Assembly (NCBI GenBank): GCA_023362775.1 | Contig: JALMGJ010000018.1 | Span: 248,001 to 312,000, forward strand | DNA: 64,000 bases | Direction: 5' to 3' | DNA from: Charina bottae | Lineage: Eukaryota > Chordata > Lepidosauria > Squamata > Charinaidae | Shown: piece after piece, positions 1-11,763 of the stretch | Layout of the letters: every line of letters begins with the position of its first letter | Numbering within the stretch: the stretch's first letter is position 1 | Made by a program: the position numbers and the translations under genes | The notes under the pieces: generated by a model | Told to the model about the DNA's origin: nothing | The model's database searches: none | Seen by the model: only the letters and a program-made list of their open reading frames with translations

Positions 1-767
1 CTTTGATCCTCAGGTGGCAAACGGGGCCTGGCAGGTCTCCTGAGCCTTTCATGGCTGTTTCTGGACAAATGAAAATTCTGGGCACTGCAGTTTCTTGCCA
101 GAAGGGGAAAGGAGAAAACCATCCTTTCCCATAACACAGCTGTTCAAAAATGTTCTACCACCCAAGTAACTGCAGTTATTGGCAAGGGTGGGCTCTAAAT
201 AAATAAATTATAAACGGGGGAGAGCTGACATTTCTGGATGAGGTTAGGGCATGCTTTTCATCTTTCCCAACATCCAAGCAATTTGGATTCCTGGCTGCAT
301 CCCTGGAAGTTGTAAGTCCAAATATTCCTCAGTTGAACACTGAGCATCTGTTTCTAGCCCATCCAGGCATAGATGGCCGGGGGAAGGAGGGAGGGACTGT
401 TCAGAAACGTCCATGTTAATGTGGTTCCATTCTGTTTCCCTTGGATATTTCTTGTTTATGTGACTTCTGTCATGGGATTCTATGGGTATCTCTGTGAAAC
501 TGGCCAGCCGTGATGGGCTGACATTCTCAGTTTGTCCAGTTGAATGTAAACGCTGCCATTTTGGATGGAGCTGTGTGTTCTCAGCCACCTCAAGGCAACA
601 GAGGGCCTGGCTGCCCTTCATTTCAAACATGGGTGCCAGGCCCAGCAGCCTTCACAATGGTCGGCAGAAGGTCCTCTGGTATGTAGCATGCCAGTTCAAA
701 ATCAAGGGTGCTCTTTTGTGGGTCTGCCCATCCCTGCCCCAGGCACCTTCGGTGGTGTGGTTTAAAA

Positions 768-1441
768 CAGGGGTCTGCAACCTGTGGTCCGGGGCCCACT
801 GGTGGGCCGCGGGCTGTTAGGAAGTGGACCGCAGGGTGAGCTGGAGCAGCTGATTGGTGGGGACCCGGAAGGGGAAACACCTCCACCTATCAGCGCATGG
901 CGAAGAAGGGCGGAGGCGGGCCGAGGAGCACCCCCGCCAATCAGCCTCCCCTCGTGGCAGCAGCATGCGCGCGCACGTGTGGCGAGGCTTTTCGCCTCCC
1001 TGCCACTCTGTGCATTTTTTTCGCAGCACTGAGGGCATTTTCGGGGTCCCTTTCGAAAGGGCACCTCGGCGTGGACTTTTCCTCCCCACCCCACCCCGCT
1101 GCCCCGAGGTGGAAAATCTCCACGCCGATCAGCTGTGTGGCGGGGAAGAAGAGGTGCGCTGGAGGTACCCGGTCGGGGCCGAAAAAACTGCCGGGAGCAA
1201 AAGTGGGGGGAGGAAAAGTACACCCCATGCCCCGCCGGGGTGCCCCTTCAAAAGGGTAGGCTCCGGGGACCCCGAAAATGCCCTTGGTGCCAGGAAAAAA
1301 CGCTGCACGGAGCTGCAGGCCTGCAAACCCCACCCCCCATCTGTCCAATTGGCTGCCGCCCACAAACCACGCCCCCCCGGTCCTTGGAAAAATTTTTCCG
1401 AGGGAAGTGGTCCCTGGCGCCAAAAAGGTTGCTGACCCCTG
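768..1441. mobile_element. non-autonomous hAT DNA transposon, family A (674 bp)
   Basis: The ends are near-perfect terminal inverted repeats: CAGGGGTCTGCAACCT at the left, and the complement of AGGTTGCTGACCCCTG at the right, one mismatch in 16. An 8-bp direct duplication, GTTTAAAA, lies at 760-767 and 1442-1449, the size typical of hAT transposases. The interior is strikingly GC- and CpG-rich and contains inverted internal copies of its own blocks, for example around 1029-1065 against 1243-1290. No transposase is encoded, so it would have needed a partner in trans. The long overlapping frames across it are a product of GC-rich composition. Confidence 0.92.
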
Positions 1442-1868
1442 GTTTAAAAGACACTCCGCATGAACGAGGGCCTTCTCCTCCCTTTCCGCAGGAGCAGCAT
1501 TCCATTTTTATGGCCGTTGTGCCCGCCTATTTACTGGGCTTCAGCCTCGGCCTAAGAAGCTGTCTTCCAGCTGGTCCGAGATGCCAACGGGAGCTTTTGC
1601 AAGTGTTCTTCATTCCTGACCTGCCATACGCCCCTGCCCAAGGCGCTGCTGACCCAGTTTCCAGCTGCATTGGGCAACATGCTGGATGGCTGTTCCTGCA
1701 GGACAAATGTGAACGTATCAATCTACCCTTGTTTTTCAGCCTGTAGCACGCTTTGTATTTCCACGGGCAGATGGGGGGGCAGCATGTGAATTGTGCCAAT
1801 AGTCACTTCCCCCCTCCCATTGTTTCTAATGATAACCCAAACATTCAATACCCATTACTTCAGCCCCC

Positions 1869-1893
1869 CCACACACACACACACAAACACACT
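1869..1893. repeat. CA microsatellite
   Basis: A short run of CA dinucleotides follows a C tract and is interrupted once by AA. It lies in AR intron 3. Confidence 0.9.
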
Positions 1894-4275
1894 TATTTGC
1901 ATAACCATTTTGTTGTTGAGGTGACCTATCACTTTCAGCATAACAACGTTCTCCGTTCTCCTCTTGGGGAAACGGTGCATCTTGTCTTTTCCCATCCATA
2001 ATCCAAGCTACAATAGTTATCAGCAGGAATCCAGGACTTGTTTCAAAACAGCGGAATCTCTCACTTTGGAGCAGCTGGGCTGGTGGGAGGGGCAGGGGGC
2101 TGGAGTGGGTATCGGGACCTGTTTGTCCAAACCCTGGAATGTTTTGTCTCGTGTTCCACTAACTGACCTCTTGGGTGTTGAGAGTAAACACAAGCTGGAC
2201 CTGCATGGCTGCTCTTCAAGCTTGTAGCAAAGCATTGTTAGGTATGCTTTAAAACTGTTTTTACCCACATACAGCCTGAAGTGGTTCAGTCTATGCCTGT
2301 TACATGCTTGATTTGGAAACACCTTCATCTGTTAACAGCCCTCTTTCCTTTATTTACATTCTAGTCTGGAGAAAAACTTTTCTTCATATTTGAGGGTAAA
2401 GCAGAATTTTGCCATGAATTCTGCTGTAAGCAAATGTTCTGTTTCTGTTGGTTTTGCAGCAATGCAGACATTGGCATCAAAGTCCACTAGTATTTCTCTT
2501 GCTCCAGGCAGTCTTCCCCCGCCCCCCGCCCCCAGAAAAGTATGTGAAAGAAAGGTACACAACTGAAAGTTGAATGCTTTTTAAAGTATTTGAATTGTAA
2601 AGCCTGCAAGCTAATTTATATTTTTTTGAAAAAAAAATCTTGGACAATTAACAGTCGTTATGCAAGTGTTATAACAACTACGATTTAGGAGAAGATGTGT
2701 AGAAAGCTTTCAGAAAGATTACCAGAAAGCTTGCCGTTTTTAAAATAAAACACTAGGAAGAATATGGTGCAATGCAACCATGCTAGTGTGAATAGTAAAG
2801 CAGAGAGAAAAGTATTGAATTGCACATTTCAAACCAAATGGAATAGGTGTTTGAGCAATAAAATTAAAATTCTCCAAAGGTCTGGGAGAGTAGAAAAATA
2901 TTAATTCCTCTAATTGTGGTTACAAATGATTACGCAAACCTGCATATTCTGATTACGAGTGGAAACAAAGTATGGTGCGAGATAGCATAAGAATGCATGT
3001 TTCCTACATATAGTATCTGAGGCGGCTTTTGCCAAATGGGAGCTCTCAAGGTGTGATCTATCAATAACTCCCAGCATTTCCAGCAGTCCCGTTAGCTGGG
3101 AATTCCTGAAGTTGCAGTTGCCAAACATTTAGGTCACCAGAATTGGGCAGGGCTGCCATAAGGTTTAAAATTTGTATCTTGACTTCTGTATGTTTGCTGA
3201 AGTCGTAGCTTCTCTCAGAAATGGCCACGCATGGCACCGTCTGGAATGCTAGAGCTTTCCAAACCCTCAGCTTCATTGCTCCCTGCCTCCCTCCTGGCCA
3301 CCGCTCCCTTTAGTCAAAACAGAGGCGACTGTTGCATCTTCGAGCACAGATGGGCCATGTTATGCTGACGGTGGAGCTTGAAGCAGAACCGTCTCAAGGT
3401 TAAGGGAGAAGTGCAGCAATGTTCTTGGGAAACCAGCAGTTGTGGGATCATGTCCAGCCATCTCCCTTTCACCATCCCAACCTGCATAAATAATGCCGTG
3501 GTTGTCATACTGCACTTTGCTCTTGTTTTTCGAAGGTTACTCACTTTTATTTTTTATTGCCATGTTCCCATTTTTACAGAGCAGCCTCCCTTAATTGCTC
3601 TTACTGTAGATCATCCAAAGCATATTATTTAAAGATCAGCTTTTGAATTGATTTATTGAGATGCTCTTTGATTTGACATTTTTATGTTTGGAGGCTTATA
3701 TTTTAAATTATGGCCAAAGGAAGTTTCAGATAAGTATCATTTAATGTAGGGAGCCAGAACCCCCAAGGACAACAGATACTGTTTTATTTTTCTCTTGCTG
3801 AAGTCAAGCAATCAGGATTCTTCTCTATCTCTTCCCCATTATTTCTAATTAATTATTTTATTTTCTTCCAAGCTGGCTTTTGAGAAGGAGGTGGTGTTGT
3901 TTCAGGGAGATATAAAAACATTTTATTGTCTAGAATAACAAAATCTGGCTCTGCAGACTTTATGGTTGTGAGCAAGCCAATTATTAAAGCAGACACCCAG
4001 GAGTGGAAAATAAATAAATAAATGCTAGAAACAGTCCATTTCGGAGAATTAGAAAAGTCGTAATCACAGACTTCCTAGGGTTTTATTCATAGTCTGTGTA
4101 ACTTGATGCAAGGTCTGTACGTGAAGGTTGCTGGAACAGGATCTTCAATCTCCCTGGAAGTGCAGCTCTTCAGCTCCGTAGAACCTTCAGGACTCGGCAA
4201 CCTGTTCAGTTGCAGAGCTTAGACAAGGCACAGGATTGACAGATCTGGCTCCCTCTTACATGTATGTATGTACAG

Positions 4276-4303
4276 TATGTGTGTGTGTGTGTATACATGT
4301 GTG

Positions 4304-4349
<46 letters not shown>
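4276..4349. repeat. back-to-back GT and CA microsatellite
   Basis: A GT run is followed by a short TATACATGTGTGTATA spacer and then a CA run of more than 20 units. The two runs are complementary, so a single strand could fold into a long hairpin. The apparent open frame here is only the translated repeat. Confidence 0.9.
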
Positions 4350-4350
<1 letters not shown>

Positions 4351-5317
4351 TATATATATCCAGCCACCCATTTCTAGCTGGATTTACCAGCAAAATTACT
4401 ACAAGGACATAGACAGATGTCTTTCTTTTTCTTAATTCTGTAGGGTAGGGTTTTTCAAATTGTGTCACACGCACACACACACACACTCCCCTGGGTCACC
4501 TGGACAACCCAATAGTCCTCTTGTCTAAGCAAAGCCCAGAACAAGTCCTGACAAGGCTGTGGTTTGGCCTGCACAAATGCACGTGCAGAGCTGGATCACT
4601 GTCAGAACTCGCTCCTTCTTAGCCTGGAGAAGCTGACCGAAGTTGAGGTTTCCCGCTGTTTCTGTCATGAAGAGGAAATGTCAATCCAAAACAAATGTGG
4701 AATGAGAACTGAGAGAGGGTCTCTCAAAAGTAGGACCTAGGTTTCAGGAATTTTGCAAAACTAAGCCAGCTCATTCTTCCCATTAAAAATACAGCTCTGG
4801 TTGTTTAATTGTTGATTTCCAATGGACAAGTTTTTATTTTATAAAATTACAAGGTTCTATCATTGGGTTGGTTTGTTTGACATGTTTAATGATGAAAAGT
4901 GGTCTGTTTATTTCTTTCCACCCTGCAGCCCAAGTAAAATCATTAGCTTTATTCATGGGGCAGACAAATTCATTTATCATTTAGGGAGTCATGGCATTGC
5001 AGAATCTGGAACCTCTGATAATGCAGTACTTCCGTGAAACCAGTGTGGGTTGGTCTGACCCACAGCCAGCTCCGCAGCCACCATTTGGGTCCCACAGCCA
5101 GCCACTGTCCTAAGAGAAACCAAACACACAATGGCAAGCAATTCCAGCGAAGTGACAAAATAGAAGCCAACCCACAAAGTCAGTATAGCATCCAGGTTGC
5201 CTAGGGAGATAACATTTTTTTAAAAAAAGGCTGACTCCATTTGAATAGTAGGAAAAAAATTACTAAACTCTACACAACAACTCAATGTGCAATGTGATCA
5301 GAAAAAAGTGGAACTCA

Positions 5318-5620
5318 GACAAACTGGAACAGGACTGAAGAAGGGCAACAAGGTAATCAGAGGACCAGAAAGTCAGCCTCCAAAGAGAAATTAAAAGAAA
5401 TGGGAGTGTTTAGCCTTGAAAAGAATAGATTGTCACACTCGAAGGCAGGAATAATGGATTTGAGTTACATGAAAGCTGACTCTCTGCTTGGATATTAGGA
5501 AAAAATTACTAGACTTTAGGACAGTTCCCTTCGCAGAGCTGGCCTGTGCTGAGTGGGGGTGAGGGAGGTGGGGTGGAGATGGGGGACTTGATGTCCTGTC
5601 TGTGATTCTATGATGGTTAA
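5318..5620 (+). mobile_element. CR1-like LINE 3' end fragment
   Basis: The stretch has the phrase order of amniote CR1 3' ends: an 'aagggcaacaaggtaatcag' block, a 'tttagccttgaaaagaa' block, a 'ggatattaggaaaaaattact' type block, and a terminal 'gtgattctatgatgg' tail. A second partial copy of the 'gctgactcc...attactaaac' block is at 5229-5275. No reverse-transcriptase frame remains. The family assignment is from recalled sequence style, not alignment. Confidence 0.6.
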
Positions 5621-6724
5621 TCCTACTATCTCTTTACCCAGTTTTTGATGATTTCCATTAGGACAGGGAGCAGCAATAGAATTGACAGTGCCTCCAAAAG
5701 ACTTTCATGGAACCTCCAAATTAAACTTTTAAAAACACATCGCCTGATTTGAAAAAATGACAGACATTGCCAGAATTCAAAATCCTGGTCATCAAAACCT
5801 TGCAAGGTTTTAGCTGTTTATGTTTTGTGCCTGCACCATTGTGCATAGTGACCCCTGCCACATGAAAAGATTGCCACCCTTTACATTAGAACTGTGTAGA
5901 CTATATCTTGAATCAGACTGAAGATTTATCCAACGCACTCTTTTGCTTGCAAGAACAGTGGTCAGAAATCCAGTTGTTCAGAAACATAAAAGCATAATGA
6001 TGGAAAAATCTCCGGTATGTACCTGCAGCATCAGAGTCAGGGCTGTACTGCTGCTCTGGGCATCTGGGAAACTCCATATAATTTTAACTGTGAACATCAG
6101 CAGTCAGTGCTGAATATCAAGAAGCATCAGGATGAACATAATTCCGTCTTGTCATACCTAGTGCCACAGGAAGAAGAACACTCATTTTAGGGGCATCCAC
6201 AGGCACCATGATGTCTGTCACTCCCAAATGGTTTGCTCAAATCCTAACACATTAATTTTTGTAAAAATTAAAAATATTTCTTACAAGATTTGAGCAATCC
6301 TGCACAATATTCCATTGTGAAATCTTGCACGGGAGGATTGACCCCTCAGTGTTCCCATACGAAGTCTGGGTGAGATTGTGAAAAGCTTACAAAGTTGTTA
6401 TTCCCTTTCTTCAGTAATATTTGCACAACTGCTTGGGTGAATGGTAGCTGCATTAAAATTCTGCCTGTGCTGTGGACTGGCCATAGGAGTTCATCGTGCA
6501 CTGCACTGCACTGAAGTTACACGTCACTGCCCATCTTGCTCACCAAACAGCTCTGGTGGCTTGACCCAGAGTAGAATCAGTAAATGGCAGCAACAGATTC
6601 ATAGGGCTTAATAGTACGAAATAGGCTTCAGTAAACTTTTCCTCCTTTGATGACATGCCCGCTAATCATATAAACTGTCAACCTGTAAGTAGAAAGTTTT
6701 CTTTAAAATCTTCTTTTGTTTCAG

Positions 6725-7012
6725 CCCGCAAGTTAAAGAAATTGGGTAACCTGAAGATGCAAGAAGAAGGGGAGGCAGCTGGCCCATCGAGCCCCACTGA
6801 GGAGCAAGCCACGAAAATGCCCATAGCACACATCGATGGCCTGGAATGCCAGCCCATCTTCCTCAATGTCCTGGAAGCCATTGAGCCTGGTGTGGTTTGT
6901 GCAGGGCACGACAACAACCAGCCTGACTCCTTTGGTTCCCTTCTGACCAGTTTGAACGAACTTGGAGAGAGGCACCTGGTGCATGTGGTGAAATGGGCAA
7001 AGGCCTTGCCAG
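6725..7012 (+). CDS. AR: Androgen receptor exon 4 (hinge tail and start of ligand-binding domain)
   Basis: This is the first AR coding exon in the window. It starts after a polypyrimidine-cag acceptor with two bases (cc) that finish a split Ala codon and ends at a gtaag donor, leaving a split Gly codon. Its 288 bp equals the human exon length. It encodes the basic KLKKLG cluster (the known acetylation and nuclear-import motif, human Lys630-633), an acidic Ser/Thr/Pro hinge, then LBD helices 1 and 3 with [20 protein letters not shown] and NELGER. The coactivator charge-clamp lysine (human Lys720) is kept in KWAKALPG. One residue stands out: the codon at 6973-6975 is CAC (His), where human AR has Gln711, a residue near the steroid 3-keto group. 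The open frame continues upstream of 6725, but that part is intron. Confidence 0.98.
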
Positions 7013-8859
7013 GTAAGAAGCGCTTCTATGTACTCCCAGCTCCATTCAGCCCTATCAGAACTGAAGATTTTAAGCAAAGGGAATGTCTCACGTGGTTGAG
7101 GTCAGGTCAGTACCTGGAGAGGAGGCTTCCAGGGAATCTTGGAGCTGAAGGCTAGGCTGGGAAATAGAAAAGGCTTCTCAGAAAAAGGTTTGTATGACTT
7201 CCGAGAAGACTGCATGGAGGGGTCCTTGAAGTCATCAGGAGTTGAACTTACCTCAAGGAAACTTGACTGAAGAAGCCTGGCAGGGATACGTTCCTTGGTG
7301 TCCATCAGGCTCCTGCCCACATTAGACTTAGCATTTTCAAGGCATACTGCAAACAAAGGACCAGTCTCCAATAAGATATCTATTGCCTAATTATATTTCT
7401 TGGCTCCACATTGGTCCTGTAGGCATTTCAAAGGCTCTTAAAAATCAAAATGTGTCCTTGAGTGCAAAAAGATTGCCTTCCTGCAAGCAACCATACAGAA
7501 TCTGTCTCCCTTTGGCATTAGATATTTTCTAGGATTGTGCTCAGAAGTTCAGGCTGTGCTCAGCAAGCATGCCGAGATGCTAGGGGCCACCTGTGTCTTC
7601 TTTCAGCGCCTCCTGCAGCTCGCCTCCCTCTCTGTTGGCCAGAGAGGTTCCACCTTTTTCGGCTTCTTTGCTGCACAGTATTTCTTGCTCAGGGACTATT
7701 TGAGGCTTATTTTGATTCAATTGATTGGTTTGGTTTTGTACCCAGCTTCAGTTCATTATGCAAAATAAGAAAAAGGCTTCTGTTCAAATATTACACACAG
7801 TTCCTTCTTCCATTATTAGTGCATATTGTTTGAAATTAAATTGTGATGTTTTCTTCCATTATCTGCTGTCAAAATAATGGGTAAAAAGCCAGTTGGAGGG
7901 ACAAATCATACATAAGAAATCCATCAGTGTAAAAAAAAGGCAGAAGAAAAATCCCATGGAACCATTCTGTAGAACAAATTAGAGAATCCAGTATTTCAGA
8001 ATATAGAAGGATCCTACAGAACAAGATGCTCCTTGAGAAAATATATTTCAGACAACTCCATTAAGAGGTTAGCCTTCTGATCCTTTCCAAACGGCTTTTT
8101 CCTTATGCACCACATGCAAGTAAATAAAAACCTAATAGGTGCAGCAGATAGTTCTATTCCAGTCTCTGTCCAAAAGACTCAGATGATGCACATGAAACAG
8201 TTCAGGCTGCATAAAGTACACAAGGTTACCCTGTCCCAGGAAGCTTCAAGGACCCACGTGTCGCATAACACTCCGCCACCGTGACACTTGCGCTTAATTG
8301 TCCTGAATGCAAGGCAGCCAGGGCAGCAGCCCACAGGCCTCCTCACTCGGTGCCCTTCAGGCTCGCTGCCCCACCTGAGTTCAGTGCTTTCACATATCAT
8401 GTTAAGCAAATTAAATGGAAACCTGGTCTGCTGTGAAAGAAAACATCAGCCACTAAGCCGCATCTTTATTCTCTCAGGTAGCCCCCACAGGTATTCCCAG
8501 GGAAGAGGGGCGTGCTTTGAGGAAGGCAGGTATTAACGGACTCTGAAAAAAGACATCAGCATACATGGCTCAAACTTCTAGAGGATAAACAGAACTAAGA
8601 GGGAAGGGAGAACCTGAAAACCCAGGTTCACATAATCCCCAGGAGAAGGAAAACGGGGAAAGCTTTAAGAGGCCTGCCTAGACGAATTGGGAGCTCAGCG
8701 ACAAGCCAAGAAGGAAAACAGAAATGCATAGGAAGTGGCCGGACACTTAATGAGTAGGACCCAGTCCCTGGACCCGTAGGGATGAAGTCGGGGAGGCAGA
8801 GGCTCTGCGTGAAATGAGGCTGGGGGCAATGGAGGAAGAGTCCGCCGAGAGCCATGATA

Positions 8860-8955
8860 GACCCAGCCTGATTGGAAGCTTCCAGACAGGGCCTCCCTGG
8901 CCAGGATGCTGGAGTGGGTCCCAGTACTGAGCAGATCAGGGGTTGGACTAGATTT
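8860..8955 (+). mobile_element. CR1-like 3' end relic
   Basis: The block ending 'cagatcaggggttggactagat' matches the wording of CR1 3' ends ('ggttggactagatggcc'), but the usual octamer tail is missing because a SINE follows directly. Weak assignment. Confidence 0.4.
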
Positions 8956-8965
8956 TGTTTGTTTG

Positions 8966-9072
8966 TGAGCCAGTCTGGTGTCGCGGTTGAGGCATCAGGC
9001 TAGAAACCGGGAGACCGGGAGTTCTAGTCACACCTTGGGCACGAAGCCAGCTGGGGGACCTGGGGCCAGTTT
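8966..9072 (+). mobile_element. tRNA-derived squamate SINE (second family), 5' part
   Basis: It begins GAGCCAGTCTGGTGTCGCGG and contains a B-box-like GAGTTCTAGTC at the expected distance. The 'gccagctgggggacctggggccag' segment that follows is the usual body of this common squamate SINE. It is followed directly by the 3' end of a minus-strand L2. The family name is not certain; it differs from the GGGGCG(C/T) SINE that is abundant elsewhere here. Confidence 0.6.
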
Positions 9073-9082
9073 GTTAGTAGAT

Positions 9083-9728
9083 TTCCATGGATGCCCATCT
9101 CAAGTACATGACTCTGGGCAGCTAACAATATTAAAAAAGATTTTTAAAAATATATAAAAAACGTAAGACATACAGCAGCCAGGGAAAAATTACAAAACAT
9201 CTGTCCAGCCTTCAACATGGCCAGGAGACGGGCTCCATCATGCACCTGGGGCCCAGGCCCAGGCACAAAGCCGAGCCTTCAAGGCCATACAGAAGGCCAA
9301 CAGGGATGGGGCCAATCTAATCTAATCTAATCTAATCTCCAGGGGAATTATATTCCAGAGGTCAGGCGCTATGATAGAAAAGGCTCTCCTCCTGGGCCCT
9401 GCCAGCTGACTTTCCTTAGCGGATAGGACCTGGAGCATGCCGCTCCTGCTGCATCTAACAGGATGGGTAGATATCACCGGGGAGAGATGGCCCCATAAGT
9501 AGCTCGGCCTCAAGCCATGAAGGGCTTTAAAGGTAGCCACCAGCACCTTGAACTGCACCCAGAAGCAGACTGGCAGCCAGTGCAGCTGATGGAGCAGAGG
9601 TGGTACATGTACCGAACAACAGGCACCCATAACTGCCCGCCCCACCGCATTTTGCACCAGTTGAAGCTTCAGAATACTCTTCAAGGGCAGCCCCATGTAG
9701 AGTGTGTTGCAGTAATACAAGCAGGATT
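9083..9728 (-). mobile_element. L2-type LINE, 3' end of ORF2 plus tail
   Basis: On the minus strand it encodes the C-terminal signature of L2 LINEs: YCNTLYMGLP, LQLVQNAVGRAV, LHWLPV, FKVLVATFKALHG, RRRAFSIIAPDLWN and LEIRLD. It continues after the short repeat as LAPSLLAFCMALKARLC, followed by a stop and the 'gctgcccagagtc'-type L2 tail. It is 5' truncated, the usual outcome of abortive target-primed reverse transcription. A pentanucleotide repeat has expanded inside the coding part (9314-9338). Confidence 0.85.
9314..9338. repeat. (TCTAA)n microsatellite inside L2 coding sequence
   Basis: About five units of a pentanucleotide lie within the minus-strand L2 between the codons for LEIRLD and LAPSLLAF. 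The L2 at 54946-55570 reads straight through this junction (EVRLAPSLLAF), so the repeat is a later expansion that breaks the frame. Confidence 0.9.
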
Positions 9729-11763
9729 TAGGGTACCTTTCGACCCATTTTATGATTCTTCTCTATTAAAAAAAAAAACAGGATTGGCCAGACCACACTC
9801 TGGGCTTTCATTCCTGGTTTACATGAATAAACAGGTCATTGGTTTGACCAGGCAAATTGGGAAAATATTAGTTTTTGAGTTGGCTCTAACTGTATTGAAA
9901 AATTGGGACTTAATAATCTAATGAAGCATTCAATTTCTATTGATTCCTATTTAACAGAACTTGATGTGCATGACTGTGGTTGATGAATGAAAATTTATCC
10001 CAACATTTAATGAATAAAATTGTACTATAGCAGTCCAGTTCTAAGGAGAATATACAGTAGCCAGCAAGTCCAGGACTGCAGCTGATGCCTCTGAACTTCG
10101 AAAGCCTTTAATGCTGTTTTAATTATTCAGCTATATGTCATATCAGCAATATTAAAGAGGGGGAGTGAAATAAGGGTGAAAATAACTCTTAAGCACACCT
10201 ACTTCACCATCCACACTCAAACGGGGGGCCTATCAAGCAGTTTCTCCTTATGTCTTCGATTCTCTGAAGAAAGCGACTAGGACCAAATCTTCTAATCTCG
10301 TAGCCTAATTTAGAAGGAAATGTCCTAGGCTTTGAGCGTTTTGCTTTGCTTTGCCTGGAAAGAGGCAGGAAAAGTCCTGAGCCAGTTGGGCTGGTTTCGC
10401 CAGAGGTTCTGCCACCGACCCCCCCCCCCCCTGCCTCCGTCCCCTTGGCCCACCCCCCGGCCTGGTCCCCTTCTTCTCTTACGCTTCTGCCAGGCCATAC
10501 GGTGAGACTAGGAAACAGGCAACAGAAAAGCGGGCAGCCAAGGGCTCTTTGCCTTTGTCTTCCCTTTGTGAGTATTCATGAGAAAGTGTTCCATGGAAGG
10601 AGGTCTTATCCAGGGCATGTAGGGTAGCTCTTACTTCTCCCCCGCAGCCCCTGCTGGTTTACTTGGTCTGCCTGAGTGGGGCCCATGCTTCCCAGCAGGA
10701 GTCAGGAAACCACTCCCCAGGCTGGGCGTTGGGTTTCCTTCGTTTGCTCCTCTCTCCACCTTCATCCTACCAAGTTCTTCCTTGAGCAGATGTCCTCCTC
10801 TTAAAATAGGAGTCTTGGTGGAGGAAACCGAATAGAGAGGAGCCTGGCTTTTCCAGCGCCCTCGCTCTTCCTCTCCTGAGCATGATTCCCAGCAAAGGTA
10901 GAAGGGTGTGTCTTTTGCGCCCCCGCCTCGGCACCCTATTTGTCCCTTTCCTTTGTTTCCTTTATTTCCATTCTATAATGGTTTCTTTTTCTCCCTCATC
11001 AATTTAGTCAGTGGTCCAAAAGGACACCCTGCCTCCAGATTATTTGTCTCTCTCTGTTTTTCTTTTTGCGCGAACTTGCTCCTTCCCGCTTTGTAAACTA
11101 ATTGGGAAGGAAGTTAAGCAACCTCCTGTGCCATGGAATCCTGCTTATTAGAAAGCACTTTCTTGGTCATAGAAAGAGAAGCTAATAAGAATTTATCTCT
11201 CACCTGTGCGCAGTGCACGCAGTCATGCATTTGTCTGCACACATTTGGATGCATTTGCCTGGTGGCTTGCAGAAAATTTCCCAGTGGGAAAATGCATGGG
11301 ACAGTTACCAGGGAAGACTGCTTTTTACTGTAAACCTTTGATTCTCCTTGGCACCAGATCAGTGTTGAAGGTGGGATGCATCATCAGTGAAAGCAAACTC
11401 AGCAGAGATGCTTTCGCTGTCTTTCCCCCAAGCTAGGCTGACAGGGAGAATGTATGGCAATTTCTCAAAGGAGATAACAGATGCCACAGATACGTGGAGA
11501 TGTTGCTGCAACATCTGCCTTTGAAGTCTTGGGAGTGTGGTGAGGAAACTCTTTACAAAGATTGCAGGGCATTAGGATGGCTTGCTGTCAGCATTATCTG
11601 TTAAAATGTGGTGTGTACAGAAGCAGAGACTCAGTAATCATTATGTGGTGGGGCTCTATGACCTAGTTAAAAAGATGGTTGATCCTGAAAGATTGAAATG
11701 ATTTGGAAGCAGAGCATAAGCACAGCACCACTGTTGTTTTATCTCTGGGGGGGGGGGGGAGAT

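Larger units (their letters stand above)
1..6724 (+). other. AR: AR intron 3, 3' part
   Basis: This is non-coding sequence upstream of the first recognisable AR exon, ending in a polypyrimidine tract and cag at 6722-6724. I looked for exon 3 (second zinc finger of the DNA-binding domain) and did not see it, so the intron probably begins before the window. It holds the hAT element at 768-1441, short CA/GT tracts and CR1-like fragments near 5.2-5.6 kb. In 1442-4270 and 5630-6720 I recognise no gene; the short open frames there lack family similarity and are broken on both strands. Confidence 0.8.

Noticed and set aside
854..1746. Long overlapping open frames on both strands
   Set aside because: They lie in the GC-rich interior of a hAT element with few stop codons by composition; no domain or conserved motif is visible.
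3055..3165. Possible old hAT relic with 'aactcccagca' wording (similar wording at 39806-39925)
   Set aside because: The phrase resembles common amniote hAT repeats, but no paired termini or target duplication could be found.
6655..6724. Upstream Met start for the exon 4 frame
   Set aside because: The frame is open by chance in the intron; the cag acceptor at 6722-6724 and the known phase of AR exon 4 set the coding start.
1..6724. AR exon 3 (second zinc finger)
   Set aside because: Searched for its Cys-rich coding pattern and did not see it; it is probably upstream of the window.
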